64,000 bases of DNA from Corynespora cassiicola (lineage: Eukaryota; Ascomycota; Dothideomycetes; Pleosporales; Corynesporascaceae), in the NCBI GenBank assembly GCA_022059125.1, contig JAEUWY010000012.1, positions 434,001 to 498,000 on the forward strand, given 5' to 3'. Made by a program: the position numbers and the translations under genes. The notes under the pieces were generated by a model, which saw only the letters and a list, made by a program, of their open reading frames with translations, was not told where the DNA came from and did not search any database. Shown piece after piece: positions 1-10,728 of the stretch. Position 1 is the first letter of the stretch; each line of letters starts with the position of its first letter.

Positions 1-3
1 ACG

Positions 4-2267
4 ATGGACGATCGGCCACGCGACCCCGCTCGCCGCTTACCTCCGCTCCTCCCTGCCGTGAGAGATTTTCGAAGAGAAGACGCGGGAAGAGGCAAGAGGT
101 CCCGAATCTCAACTGCATGCGGAGCTTGTCGGTCACGCAAATCAAAAGTAAAGACTTCCTAGTTTGAAGAAATTGCCTCCTCTGATTCTCGCAGTGTGAT
201 GGCCAACAACCGCAATGCGGCGAATGTATAGCTCGTGATACGCGGTGCCAGTTCACAGAGCCACAATCACGTCAAGTACGACGAAGATATGAGCAACTTA
301 GAGATCAGTCTAGCATAAATGAGGAGCTCATCAGTCTACTTAAGACCTTGCCAGAGAACGATGCGATCGATATTGTCCGGCGGCTTCGAGAAGGTGGCGA
401 TGCTCGAGCTATCTTGAACCACGTTAAGGGTGGTAACATGTTGATCGAGTTATCCCTGGTCCCCGAGTCTCGCCGGAACTATGAGCTTCCATATCTTTCA
501 GGACTCCCTGCATTCATCATGGTTCCCGGGAATCCATACTTGAGTTCTGTGGTATACGGCAGCACTTGCCAACAACCGAATATGGGGGATGAAGCTCCTT
601 CCCGTAGAGAATCGCAAACCTTAAGCCCAGAAAACGGAGCCTGGGACAATAACGCATATACAAAACCTTACTGGGCAGCCGAGATGGTTGATCCTCTATT
701 GGAAAAAGTCACTGCTTCGAAATGGACTGGGGTAATATCTGACAACAAGCTCTTCAGGCAGCTGCTTGCTGCTTATTTCATGTACCAGCACCCTTCGCAT
801 TTCTACTTCCACAAAGATCTTTTCCTGGAGGATATGGCTTCGGGAGATACCGGATTCTGCTCCACACTCCTTGTCAACGCTGTTCTTGCTGCTGGATGTC
901 AAAGTCATTCCCAGATTCCCGATCGCTACAAATTCTGGATGCCCCAAAACCTTGGCTACCAATTTCTTGCCGAAGCTAAAAGGCTTTGGGAGTTGGAGCT
1001 TCTCACAACAACTCGAATTACCACGCTTCAAGCAGCATGCATGTTGAACAATGTTACAAATCTCAATGGCATGGACAAGGTTGGCTCAGCATACTATCGT
1101 CAGGCTCTAGAGATGGCCAAGGAACTGAAACTATTTGACTCGCCAAAAGCAGACGAAGACGCCAAGGCAACGCAGGCCCGTTGTATCACAGCATGGTCCT
1201 TCTTTAGCTGGCAGGTGCTCAATACGTACCATTTCTTTCGCCCACCAGACACGCCAATACCACCTAAATACCCATTTCCGAACCCAGTGACGCAATCAGA
1301 GTGGTATGGTGAGATACGGATTCGTTACCCTCTTAGTAGAACTCCAACAGCTCTCCAGATGGGAAGCATCATAGTAGCCAAAGCTCATCTTCACACTATC
1401 ATCAATGAGATTGGACAACAGTCCTTCAGATACAGCCAGCTAGATGACACTTCTGAGATTCGCTCTCAGCTATCCCTAGGACAAGCACTCAGTTTCAAGC
1501 AAAAGCTCGACGTTTGGCTGTTTCGCCTACCAGAGCCTTTTCAGGCCAAGAAAATTATATTTCCAGCTCAATTTGAGCTTCAGTGAGTTATTTTTCCTAT
1601 ATTGAAGCATTCATAGACATGGGTGCATGGATGAGGATTTAACCAATGGACCATAACTCCCTTGATCGATGGTCTTGTATCTGTATCCATTCATGGACGG
1701 AAACTGACTATGACCGCTAGTTGTGAGTACCTAATGACGATATCTAAATTGTTCCGACCGCATATGGCGTCTGGAAATGACACATCCAAATCCATGGCTA
1801 CTTCTATTGTTCATGATTCCAGGATCCGCACCGAGACTCTGATACGTCTCTACTATCTTCGACACAGCTTTGACTTCCACAACTCAATGTTCTTTGGGCT
1901 ACTTGTATACCTACAGACATTGGTAATCGAAGATCTGCGGGCGGAAAATGAAGTCATGTTCACTACTCGGGATGTACTACTTTCAACCCTTATCCTCTGC
2001 GCCAAGAATATGGAAAGCCAAGGACGCTGTTACCGCCTTTCGACCCTAACCTCGGTTGCATTACAAAGCCTGATAAAACCGGAAGACCTGCAGTTGCTTC
2101 AAACATTTGTCACCGTGAAGAATATTTTGGCCGACGACGAATCCGCAATAGCTATGCACTCTTTGGCCCAATGGCCCTTACCAATTGTTCAGCTCCACGA
2201 AGACCCTACTGGTACAACGATCAATGAGCTCATACAGTCTGCCAACCAAATTTCTTTGGAAACCTAA
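4..2267 (+). CDS. Zn(II)2Cys6 fungal transcription factor
   Basis: Binuclear zinc-cluster regulator, expected to act in the nucleus on DNA; target genes unknown. My model is join(4..147, 195..1582, 1721..2267), 692 aa. The cluster is C39-x2-C42-x6-C49-x6-C56-x2-C59-x6-C66, and the first intron (47 nt) falls directly before the third cysteine, so the motif appears only after splicing. The rest (about residues 150-690) looks like the fungal-specific transcription factor middle region, with segments FPAQFEL and LFRPHM that meet only if the second intron (138 nt) is removed. The ATG is three bases from the window start, so an upstream start cannot be excluded. An OPT transporter starts 861 bp downstream on the same strand and is a candidate target by position only. 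The second intron acceptor is the least certain part. Confidence 0.85.
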
Positions 2268-3128
2268 GGAAGCTCATCCACAAAAGCTTAGCGGATGGGA
2301 TTTGTTACGACGATAAGGATTTCCTACGAGGCCATTTTTTCTATTTAAGTCATTTAATATTTTCTAGTTGACTGGTTCTAGAGTTCAGACGGATAGAGGG
2401 ATCAGTGATTATATGCTGCGAAGTAAACATGATGTTTTACCACGGCTCTTCAATGAAATTGATTCAAATTCCAGGGACAGCCTATTGGGTGCTTACTTGT
2501 GCTTTTGGGTCCCCCTGGTTTCCCTTGTGCTTTCTTACAAATCTAAAATTCATTCAAGCCCAGCTTAATTCCTATGATACCCAAGCGAAAGGTTTCAGCG
2601 AGATGCTTTCTTCACATCATTATAGCTCACGGCTTAGCCGCATTCGGTACGACAAACGCTAACGGCATTGTCTCGTGGTGGGACATACCAATACGCTCAG
2701 GACCAAATATTAAGGTTAGAAAAACCGATTTTTCAAGATAAAACTAGAAAGGCTACCAGACCACCGATTGCGGCATCACATCACAAACGATTATAGCTGG
2801 TCTAGAACCTCGTATAGACTGAACGTGGCGTTAGCTTTAGTGCCACAAAATTGGCGCCACAATTGTAGAGAGCGGAGCCACATCTAGCACTTGATCAAGT
2901 AAGGATTAATCAGTCTAATGAATCAAGTTTTGTGAGCAGATGCTTGCGTGTAGTATTGCCGCAGTGCCGGATTATTCACTCCTGTTCGGCCCGATATACG
3001 GCTAGCCTTCCCGTGCGGCCCGCCAGTGCCGTTCACTCAAGCTTTCTTGTATATGAACCATGTCCTTGGCCATCTTATCTGATGCAATGTTTATCATCTT
3101 CTGATTAGATATTTTTTTGTGCAAGAAA
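2268..3128. other. intergenic stretch between regulator and transporter
   Basis: No convincing gene. Short open frames of 66-85 codons have no family resemblance and overlap one another. The last few hundred bases must hold the promoter of the OPT transporter; I saw no clear TATA box there. Confidence 0.6.
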
Positions 3129-5858
3129 ATGAGGCCAGAACAGGAAAATGGAGAGAAATGGGACGAACACGGTCCGTTTGATGGTGCACCAAACGTGCAT
3201 GAATCGAGCATAGAAGGCAACATTCCCAATGGAAGAACATCAGGTACATCAAACGCAAAAAAGTAAACTCATCACTATATTGATTTGATTTTTAGACGAG
3301 TCCGGTGCTCCAAGTCAGGATGTTCTTCTAGCTGCAGGCATTGGGCTTCGAGAGGACGACCCAAACCTTCCATGCTTGACAATAAGAATGTGGACGATTG
3401 GAACTGTTTTCTGTTTGCTCGGAAGCGGTCTCAATACGCTTTATACGTTTCGATTCCCTTCAATATCCCTATCTCAATCTGCCGTGCAATTCTTAGCTTA
3501 CCCAATCGGCAAAGCCTGTGAGTATGCTCTACCAGACTGGGGAATCCGCTTGTTTGGAACCCGCATATCTCTTAACCCCGGCCCTTTTAACTACAAGGTC
3601 AGTTAAATTCAATCATCATGATAAATAAATGAAGTCTCATGGTAGCTGCTAGGAGAATATTTTGATTTATATTCTTGCCAATCTCAGCTACATGACAAGA
3701 CTCAGTGCGGACGTCTTAACTGAGCAGAGATTCTTCTACGGACTAAAAGCAGGGTGGGGATTCGAAATCGCGATAACTCTCGCCACTTCTATATTTGGAT
3801 TTGCCCTTTCAGGACTATTTCGAGCACTTGTAGTCGAGCCTGCCGGGTTTGTCTGGCCAGGAGTCCTAGGAAATACGGCTCTCAGTCATGCATTACATTT
3901 CAGAGACAATGGCAGTTCTAAAGGGTACGAAACTAACGCCTTGGCGGATTCGGACTGACAGGTGCACAGAAGTAAATGGTCAATGTCTCGCTATAGGTTC
4001 TTCATGCTCGCATTCTGCGTATCATTCTGCTGGTACTGGTTCCCTGACTTTATCTTCCCAGCGATGGGATATTTCACCTTCATCTGCTGGGCCGCACCAG
4101 ACAATACAGTCATAAACCAAGTGTTTGGTATGAAGAGCGGAATGGGTCTACTTCCGTTTACGTTCGATTGTAAACAACCCATCTTGTCGACCTAGTTTGT
4201 GTTATGCTAAGGGGTGTAGGGAGCCAGATAGCCTACATCGGTTCGCCATTGGTTGTACCGACTTGGACGGTTCTTAACGTGCTCGCATCTCTCATATTTT
4301 GGATCTGGATTGTATCACCGGCACTTTACTATACGAACACATGGAACTCTGCATACCTCCCTTTCCAAAGCAATTCGGTTTTCGACAACACTGGCTCCAC
4401 ATACAATGTCACTAAAGTGATCGACAAAGGTGCTGATTTTTCTTTCAACATCACGAAATACAATCAATACTCGGAGGTAAATAAGCAGTCTCTTGGTTAA
4501 CGGCAATAACTGAGACAGTGGGACAGATATATATGCCCGTGGCGTACGGTCTCAATACCTTTGGACTCTGCTTCGCTACCATCGCCTCGTTATTTGTCTG
4601 GTTGTTCCTAGAAAAGAGACACAGCATTATGACTATCGCACGCGCATCATGGTTCGGAGGCTTCTGGAGCAAGGATAACTTCCACATGAGAAATCCTCAG
4701 CCTCAATACTCTGCGACACCAACATGGTGGTATGGCCTTGTTGGTCTTGTCGCAATGATTCTCGGAATTTTCTCCTGTGAATACTACCCCGTTCAGTTGC
4801 GATGGTATGGTGCGATATTTGCATTCGCCATCTCTTTCGTCTTTTTTGTTCCCGTGAGTCCCAACTCTAAACTCTGCTCTCGTAGCTCAGTGACCTGACA
4901 ATCTCCAAACAACAGCTCGCATGGGTCTTCGCGACAGCTAATATCAAGGTGCAAATCGACATCCTTTGTCGCCTGATTGCAGGCTACGTTTTTGAAGGCA
5001 AGGTGCTAGCTAACATCTGGTTCTTTGACTTGGGCTACATTTCGGGTATTAAGGGACTAGCATTTGCGCAGGATCTGAAGTTGGGTATTTACTGCAACGT
5101 GAGTGCTTTCCGTCAAGTCATCATTCAGTTTCCAAGAGTTAACCATGCGTTAAAAAGATACCACCTAAGAAACTCTTCATTGCCCAAGCCGTCGGAATTC
5201 TGATCGGCTCACTCAGCCAGGTCGCAGTAGTAAATTGGGCCTTAAACCACATCCCGGACATCTGCACGAAGAAGGCGGCAAACGGCTTCAACTGCCCGTT
5301 TTCCCGTACGCACTTCAATACGAGCTTAATCTGGGGTGCCGTGGGGCCCCGTCGCTTCTTCGCTAGCGATGCCTTGTATCGACCTCTGCTCTGGTTCTTC
5401 CTTCTCGGGGCTTTGCTCCCCATTTTCGTTCACGTTACGCGGAAAAGATTCTTCCCAAACTCCAAGTGGTTCAGCAAGATTCACGTGCCCGTGTTTCTCG
5501 GCGGGTTGAACTACATCCCACCGGCGTCTGGTACAAATTATGGAAGTTGGGCCATTGTTGGGCTGGTTTTTGGGTTGTGGATCAAAAGCAAGCAGAGGGA
5601 TTGGTGGAAACGCTACAACTTCGTCCTCAGCTCTGCACTTGACTGTTCGGTAGCCATTGGTGGTGTGTTGATCTTCTTCGCTGTATACTACTCGGGTGCG
5701 GCGGATAAGTTTTCGTGGTGGGGGACGGAGGTTTACCAGGTGAGATTCTTTTCCACGCTGACCCGTTAACTGATGCTAAAGCTGGAACCTAGAATACTTG
5801 CGACTGGAAGGGATGCACATATTTTAGTTTACATAAAGGGGAGAAGTTTGGGCCGTGA
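3129..5858 (+). CDS. OPT-family oligopeptide transporter
   Basis: Proton-coupled oligopeptide transporter of the fungal OPT family, a plasma-membrane protein expected to import small peptides (or related metal/sulfur conjugates). Model: join(3129..3243, 3296..3597, 3653..3924, 3970..4169, 4220..4476, 4515..4853, 4916..5098, 5158..5739, 5793..5858), 771 aa, normal for the family. The frame stays consistent across all nine exons. The family motif NPGPFN lies near residues 132-137, followed by many hydrophobic segments, LPFTFDW plus the QIAYIGSPL-type loop, IPPK and NYGSWAIVGL. The intron at 4477..4514 is only 38 nt and the one at 3925..3969 is 45 nt. The N-terminus is hydrophilic and short. The substrate cannot be told from sequence. 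Confidence 0.92.
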
Positions 5859-6122
5859 TGAATTTGGGGCTTCGTAGATACTTGACAATATTAGTGACTG
5901 TGAAGGTGTGGGCACTTAAGTACGAGGTACCCAAGGTAGACATATAGGCAGATCCATATGATAAGAGAAAAGCATTATTGAATGCTTGTTGTAGTCCAAC
6001 CCAGACAGTTTCTAAGAAATAAAAGATGCTCTGCAAAAGTACAGCGAGCAAAACCACACCCCTCTAGGGATTCCATCCGACGCGCCCAATCACGTGCCCT
6101 CGCACCTCGCGTCAACCCCGCG

Positions 6123-6128
6123 ACGCGT
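6123..6128. promoter_or_regulatory. MCB-type box ACGCGT upstream of RPA3
   Basis: A perfect palindromic ACGCGT lies about 160 bp upstream of the RPA3 start codon, with CACGTG at 6091..6096 just before it. ACGCGT is the MluI cell-cycle box bound by MBF in yeasts, which drives S-phase genes including RPA subunits. That it works here is inference. Confidence 0.5.
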
Positions 6129-6288
6129 CGCAAACCTCACCTTCACCATCCCAACCCACCACCCACACCACCCACACCACCGCATCCCACACAACCGCGC
6201 ACCACCACGATCCACACACTTTCCCCTCCCTACCAGCGCTTCTGATACCTCCCTCACTCCTGCATCCCAATCAGCCGCACAACAAACA

Positions 6289-6815
6289 ATGGACCACCCG
6301 CAAACCCCCCGCGTCCTCGCCTCGCACCTCGAACAATTCCGCCACCGCATCGTCCGCGTCCTCGGCAAAGTCGTCCAGCTCAAGGGTGAATCCGCCGTCA
6401 TCGATGCAGGCGGGCACATCGACGTGCAGCTGAACCGGGTACGATGGACCTTGCAGCCCTCTTCACCCCTCCCCCGCCTACCCGCGACGTATCGTCGCGC
6501 ACCACTTGCCTCCTCCCACAAACTTGCGCGTGGATGACAGGACTATGATGTTGACAGCTAGGAATAGGATTCGCATCTCGCGGTTGGCCATGCCGTCGAG
6601 ATTATCGGCAAGGTTGATGATAATCTCAAGATTAAGGTGCAAGCTGCCACCGATTTCGGCACTTCGATAGGTAAGCTTTCTTCTAGTCTTCTTGCAGGTG
6701 TATTTAATGTACATGGAGAGGACTCTTGCTGAATTTGTGGCGTGATCTAGATTTCAATGCTGCGGCTGCAGTGGTCGAGGCGACGCATCGGCACAAGGAC
6801 ATTTTCTACGATTAG
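6289..6815 (+). CDS. RFA3: Replication protein A 14 kDa subunit (RPA3/Rfa3)
   Basis: Smallest subunit of the heterotrimeric single-strand DNA-binding complex RPA, needed for replication, repair and recombination. Model: join(6289..6438, 6568..6670, 6751..6815), 105 aa, right for the family. The whole protein is one OB fold: VRVLGKVVQLKGE in the first exon, HAVEIIGKV in the second and the conserved end ATHRHKDIFY in the third. Introns are 129 and 80 nt, phases 0 and 1. The start is the only ATG giving the usual short N-terminal extension. An MCB box and CACGTG lie upstream. The next gene is convergent. Confidence 0.92.
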
Positions 6816-7431
6816 AGCGCGCGCGGAAACCATATTTCGGAGAGTCGATAGAGGGCTGGATGGATTGATACATCGAATGGGAATTTTAGAGGTATTTCTT
6901 GTGCGGAATGGGAATAACGGATAAGGAGCCTCTAGGAAGAATGGCGGGTTGAAACACGGCACGCGCACGGCATGGCGCAGGGTAGTATGTTATTGACTGA
7001 GCCCACCGGGCCAGCAACCATCTATCCTGCCGCGCAACTCACAAAACAAGCACACTGGAACAATGCATGAAGATTTCGAAACTCGAAACATAAAGTTGTG
7101 TATTTCAGAAAAGATGTTGCGCCGGGACCTATATTTGCATGTCCGGGTCTAGAGGTATCGCGAACCCACACGCCTCTTGCTCGCACCAAACTCCAAGGCA
7201 AGAGTAAAAAAATTGTCGAAAAGCAAAGGGTGCGCTGTAAGCATCAAACATACTGTCCTTCCACATACCTCGGAGCCGAAGAAAAGTCTCCCACTACAAG
7301 CGCACTCGGCTCAAGATCCCATACCCATCCAAAGCGCCATGCCGATGCCTCCCCATCCCTACCATAAGTGCACGAGAAGATAAAAACCCCAGCAGCCACC
7401 AACGACGCGCACCGATCACATCCCACAAAGA
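6816..7431. other. convergent 3' gap
   Basis: Holds the 3' ends of RPA3 (plus) and the hydrolase-like gene (minus). The short open frames here have no recognisable content. Confidence 0.6.
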
Positions 7432-10400
7432 TCAAAGCTTACTCCTCACGCCCTCAAGCCTAAACTTGACATCCTTGAGCTGCTTATTAGTCGGTTTCCA
7501 GTCCTCAAACATGCTCAGCAACTCATCGACCTCCTTGCCGAGCGCCTTCTTGACAAAGTCTTCCTCGAGCAGGCCGCGCATGGCCCAGGGGAGGAAGTAC
7601 GGGTTCGTGTTGCCGCTGCCCACGTTGTCGTAGTCCTTAACGCGGAGGGCGTAAATGTCCTTTTCGTCGATTTTGGCGCCGGGCACGGGGATGTTGATGC
7701 CGGTGAGGGAGCCCGAGGTCGAGGGACGGGGCTGCGGCTGGGCGGGGAGGGATGTGGTTTCGAGGGCGTGCTGCACTGCGAGTTCGTAGACGCGGGGGTC
7801 TTCGTAGACTCGTGAGTGGCCTTCGCCACCGTAGAGGGAGCCGGCTAGCGCGGGCGAGAGCTCGCGGATCAGGCCGTGGTCTGGTAAGCCTAGATTGCGT
7901 AGCTTCAATGTGAACCCGACGAGATGTGTGAGAAAGTCAGGTGCGTGGATCCGTCCGTCAACAAAGACAGCACGATAAATGTATGGATGAGAAAGGTTGG
8001 AGAAGGTCGAGGACTTTGCATGTTAGTCGTGATGATACGAGCAGGACTTTGGTCTACTTACCTCCAACGACACCAACTGATCATCAATGCTACCAACGTA
8101 GAGTATGCGCACGCCGAATCGAAGCACCTCATCCAACCCAGCAAGGTACATCTGACTGACCAGGCTCTTGGGGTTGGAGAATTCGAAAAGCTCTGCTGCT
8201 GTTGGGCCAAAATACTTGGTCTTGTATTCAATAAAGGGGCCCATGTTGATACCAGCCATGGCACAGATGCCGATCCTCGCAGAACTAACACAACCGAATT
8301 GGATGAGCTTTGCGACAAGCATTGTAGCCACAGGCACGCCCTGAGAGTGACAAGCAACCAAGATAAAGTCAGCTGCCTTGATATGCTCTATCCAGTTGAG
8401 AAGCAGCTTCCACAAGGTGCTCACGCGCTCAGCGATGAAGCCTTCGCCTTCCAATGCAATCTGCTCAATGTCGGCCTCGTACCCACGTGCCTCGGTCCAA
8501 TCTTTGATAGCGGCTGCAGCAGCATTCGCGAACCGGATAGAAGTACCAGTTGGTTGTCCCATAATCTTTTGGAAAATGGCAGCGGGAAAGTATCCGTGAA
8601 TACCAATGGCCACGGCTTTCTTGATACGCGGCGGCGCAGGATTTATATGGAGATGCGGAGTGGGCTCCTCATTACCAAGGAAATACTTCCGAATCTGTTG
8701 CCAATAGGTAGGTTTCTGAACCATATGATATGTATTCCGAAACTCGGGAAAAACGAGGTTAGGTTCTCGCTGCTTTGTTGTCGGCGACTGCTTCGGTGCA
8801 GCTTTGGCCGGCGGTGCGGGTTCTGCTGGCCTTGTAGGCGACGGTGCTGGGGAGGTCTTTGCAGGTGTGGCAGTCTTGCTGGAGCTTGGGGTATCTATTG
8901 GAGTATCCTTGGGAGTACCTTTGTTCTTTGGACGCCCACGTAAAGACATGAAGGACCTCTTGGGGGCAGGCTCTTCCGCTGGCGGCTCTGGGGGAGCTTT
9001 GGTATCATCTTTCTTGGGCTGTTCCTCATTGAACTGTGCCGCCTCTGGATGTGACTGCGATGGAGTGTTGTAGACTGCCACTTCGCCGACCTGCTTATGG
9101 GCACGCTCTTCTGCATTGTTATCCTCTTTGGGGTTACCCTTGAACCAAAATGCCCAGCTGGAAGATTTGGGCGGTTCTTTCTGGGTCATTTCAGTGACCT
9201 CGGGAGCAGAGGCTGGCTCAGTCAGCGTCTGCTGCGAAGGTTCTTGGGGTTCGGGCATTGTATATTTTGGCGCGTCTGGCCTAGGAGCAGAATCGTCACT
9301 TTTAGGAGGCTGCTCGGGAGGCTGCTCGGGAGGCTGATCAGAGGGTCGATCTGTATTAGCCTGCGCGTTCTGAGCACTACTCCACATCCAAAACCATGAA
9401 GAAGTAGACGTGTGTTTTGCCGCAACGCTAGTCTTGTCCGCACTAGCATCCTTCATCTCAGTGTCCTGTGTCTGTACAGGCTCTTTGGGAGCGGCCTCCA
9501 TTTCAACATCCTGTTTCGGTGCTGAGTCTGTAGGTGCATCGTTCATTATCGTGTCCTGGCTCTTCGCAAGGTCCACCAGCGTCTTACTGCTCCCGAGCTC
9601 CTTGGACTTGGCGTCGGCTTCTTCAGAAGGTGTACCCCCTGGCAGAGGGGTTCTCTGCGCGTCCTCGGTATCGCTAGTTCCCTTGGTTTTGGCAGAATCG
9701 GTATAGTCATCCGGCCGTGACCACCAGCTCCGCCAGCCCCAAGTATTTGCAGATGGGTCCTGCTTTGGTGGATCTGGTGGCAAAGGCGGCTCGTTGACCT
9801 TGGGTATAGGTGATTCTGTGGGCTCCTTTGGAGGCTCTCGCGAGCTTGGTGTCTGATCCACGGACCCATCCGAGGAAACGTTGAGTTTGGTCATGGAGGC
9901 TGGAATGGAGTCGCCTTTGCTGGACTTGCGCTTGGTCAGGAATCTGGTGGGCCCCTCCGCCTTTGCCTTCTTTGCCTCTTCACTGGGAAGCTCCGACGTG
10001 GCGCCACCCGCAACACCAATACTCTCCTTTGCAGTCTTGACGATGGCCGGGGCTTTTGAGCGCCAACTGCCTGTCCCTCCTAGCCACTTGCGGGTTGCTT
10101 TTTTGTTCGGGGGCTCGTCGCCTGGGGCCGCGGGGGTTGGAGGGCCGCTGGGAGCAAGGGCGGAGGGGGCTACAGAGTGGGTCGACTGGGCATCCTGAAT
10201 AGAGGGACTGGCGGCGGAGGCGGTGCCCGAGGTAGCGTGTATGCTGCTAGGCTCCACGGGGGTGTCGGGGCCGGTGCTGCTGGCAGTGGCAGTGGCAGGT
10301 GCCTTGGGGTTTGGCTTCGACTTCTTGCGCGGGCTCATTCCAGCGGGGGGCGGGGGCGGGGGGGTTGGCTGATCGAGGGCAGGCTGGGGAGAGTCGCGAT

Positions 10401-10497
10401 GGGCGCTGGCGGGCTGGGAGGTGGTGAAGGTGTTGACCTTCGATCCCGTCCGTGGCCAGGCACGTCGTTGGCCTGCTGGGCTTGTCCGGCTGGCCAT
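7432..10497 (-). CDS. YML020W-like alpha/beta-hydrolase fold protein
   Basis: Conserved fungal protein of unknown substrate. Model on the minus strand: exons 10497..8062 and 8013..7432, 1005 aa, intron 48 nt. About the first 600 residues are low-complexity, rich in P, S, T, K and E, with recurring WxxWxS/A-type and SSWxFW segments (for example WGWRSWWSR and SSWAFWFKG). The C-terminal 350 residues form a hydrolase-like domain: IGIHGYFPA (oxyanion-type HG), then VACHSQG with the nucleophile-elbow serine. The second exon supplies the conserved HPYIYRAVFVDG and DHGLIRELS blocks. The start at 10497 (MASRTSP) was chosen over an upstream non-ATG extension; a later Met (MSPRKK) is possible. It is divergent from SPB1 with 231 bp between start codons. 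The match to yeast YML020W is from memory of the family. Confidence 0.8.
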
Positions 10498-10728
10498 GAC
10501 GCAGCGGCGGGCCCGTGTGCCCAAGGGCGCGCTCGCTATTAGCGCGTTTTCGTATCGGCAGCTGACCCCTGCCTGTGCCCGCCTTCTGCCGCCCGCCACC
10601 GCCCGCGACCACAGGGACCGCTAAAATTTCTGAGATTTGCCAGTCTCGCATCAGCACCGAGGCCCTCGCGCCCGCCCTCACTCCACCGCCTGTCCTTCCG
10701 CCAGCTCGACTGCAGCCAGACCGCAGCC
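10498..10728. promoter_or_regulatory. divergent promoter, hydrolase-like gene / SPB1
   Basis: Only 231 bp separate the two start codons, so both core promoters and 5' leaders must lie here. The stretch is GC-rich; no clear TATA box. Confidence 0.6.

Noticed and set aside
5982..6245. Small plus-strand frame upstream of RPA3
   Set aside because: Lies in the RPA3 promoter and leader; composition only.
7924..8943. 339-codon frame on the plus strand
   Set aside because: Antisense to the hydrolase-like gene; low in family features and crosses its conserved nucleophile region.
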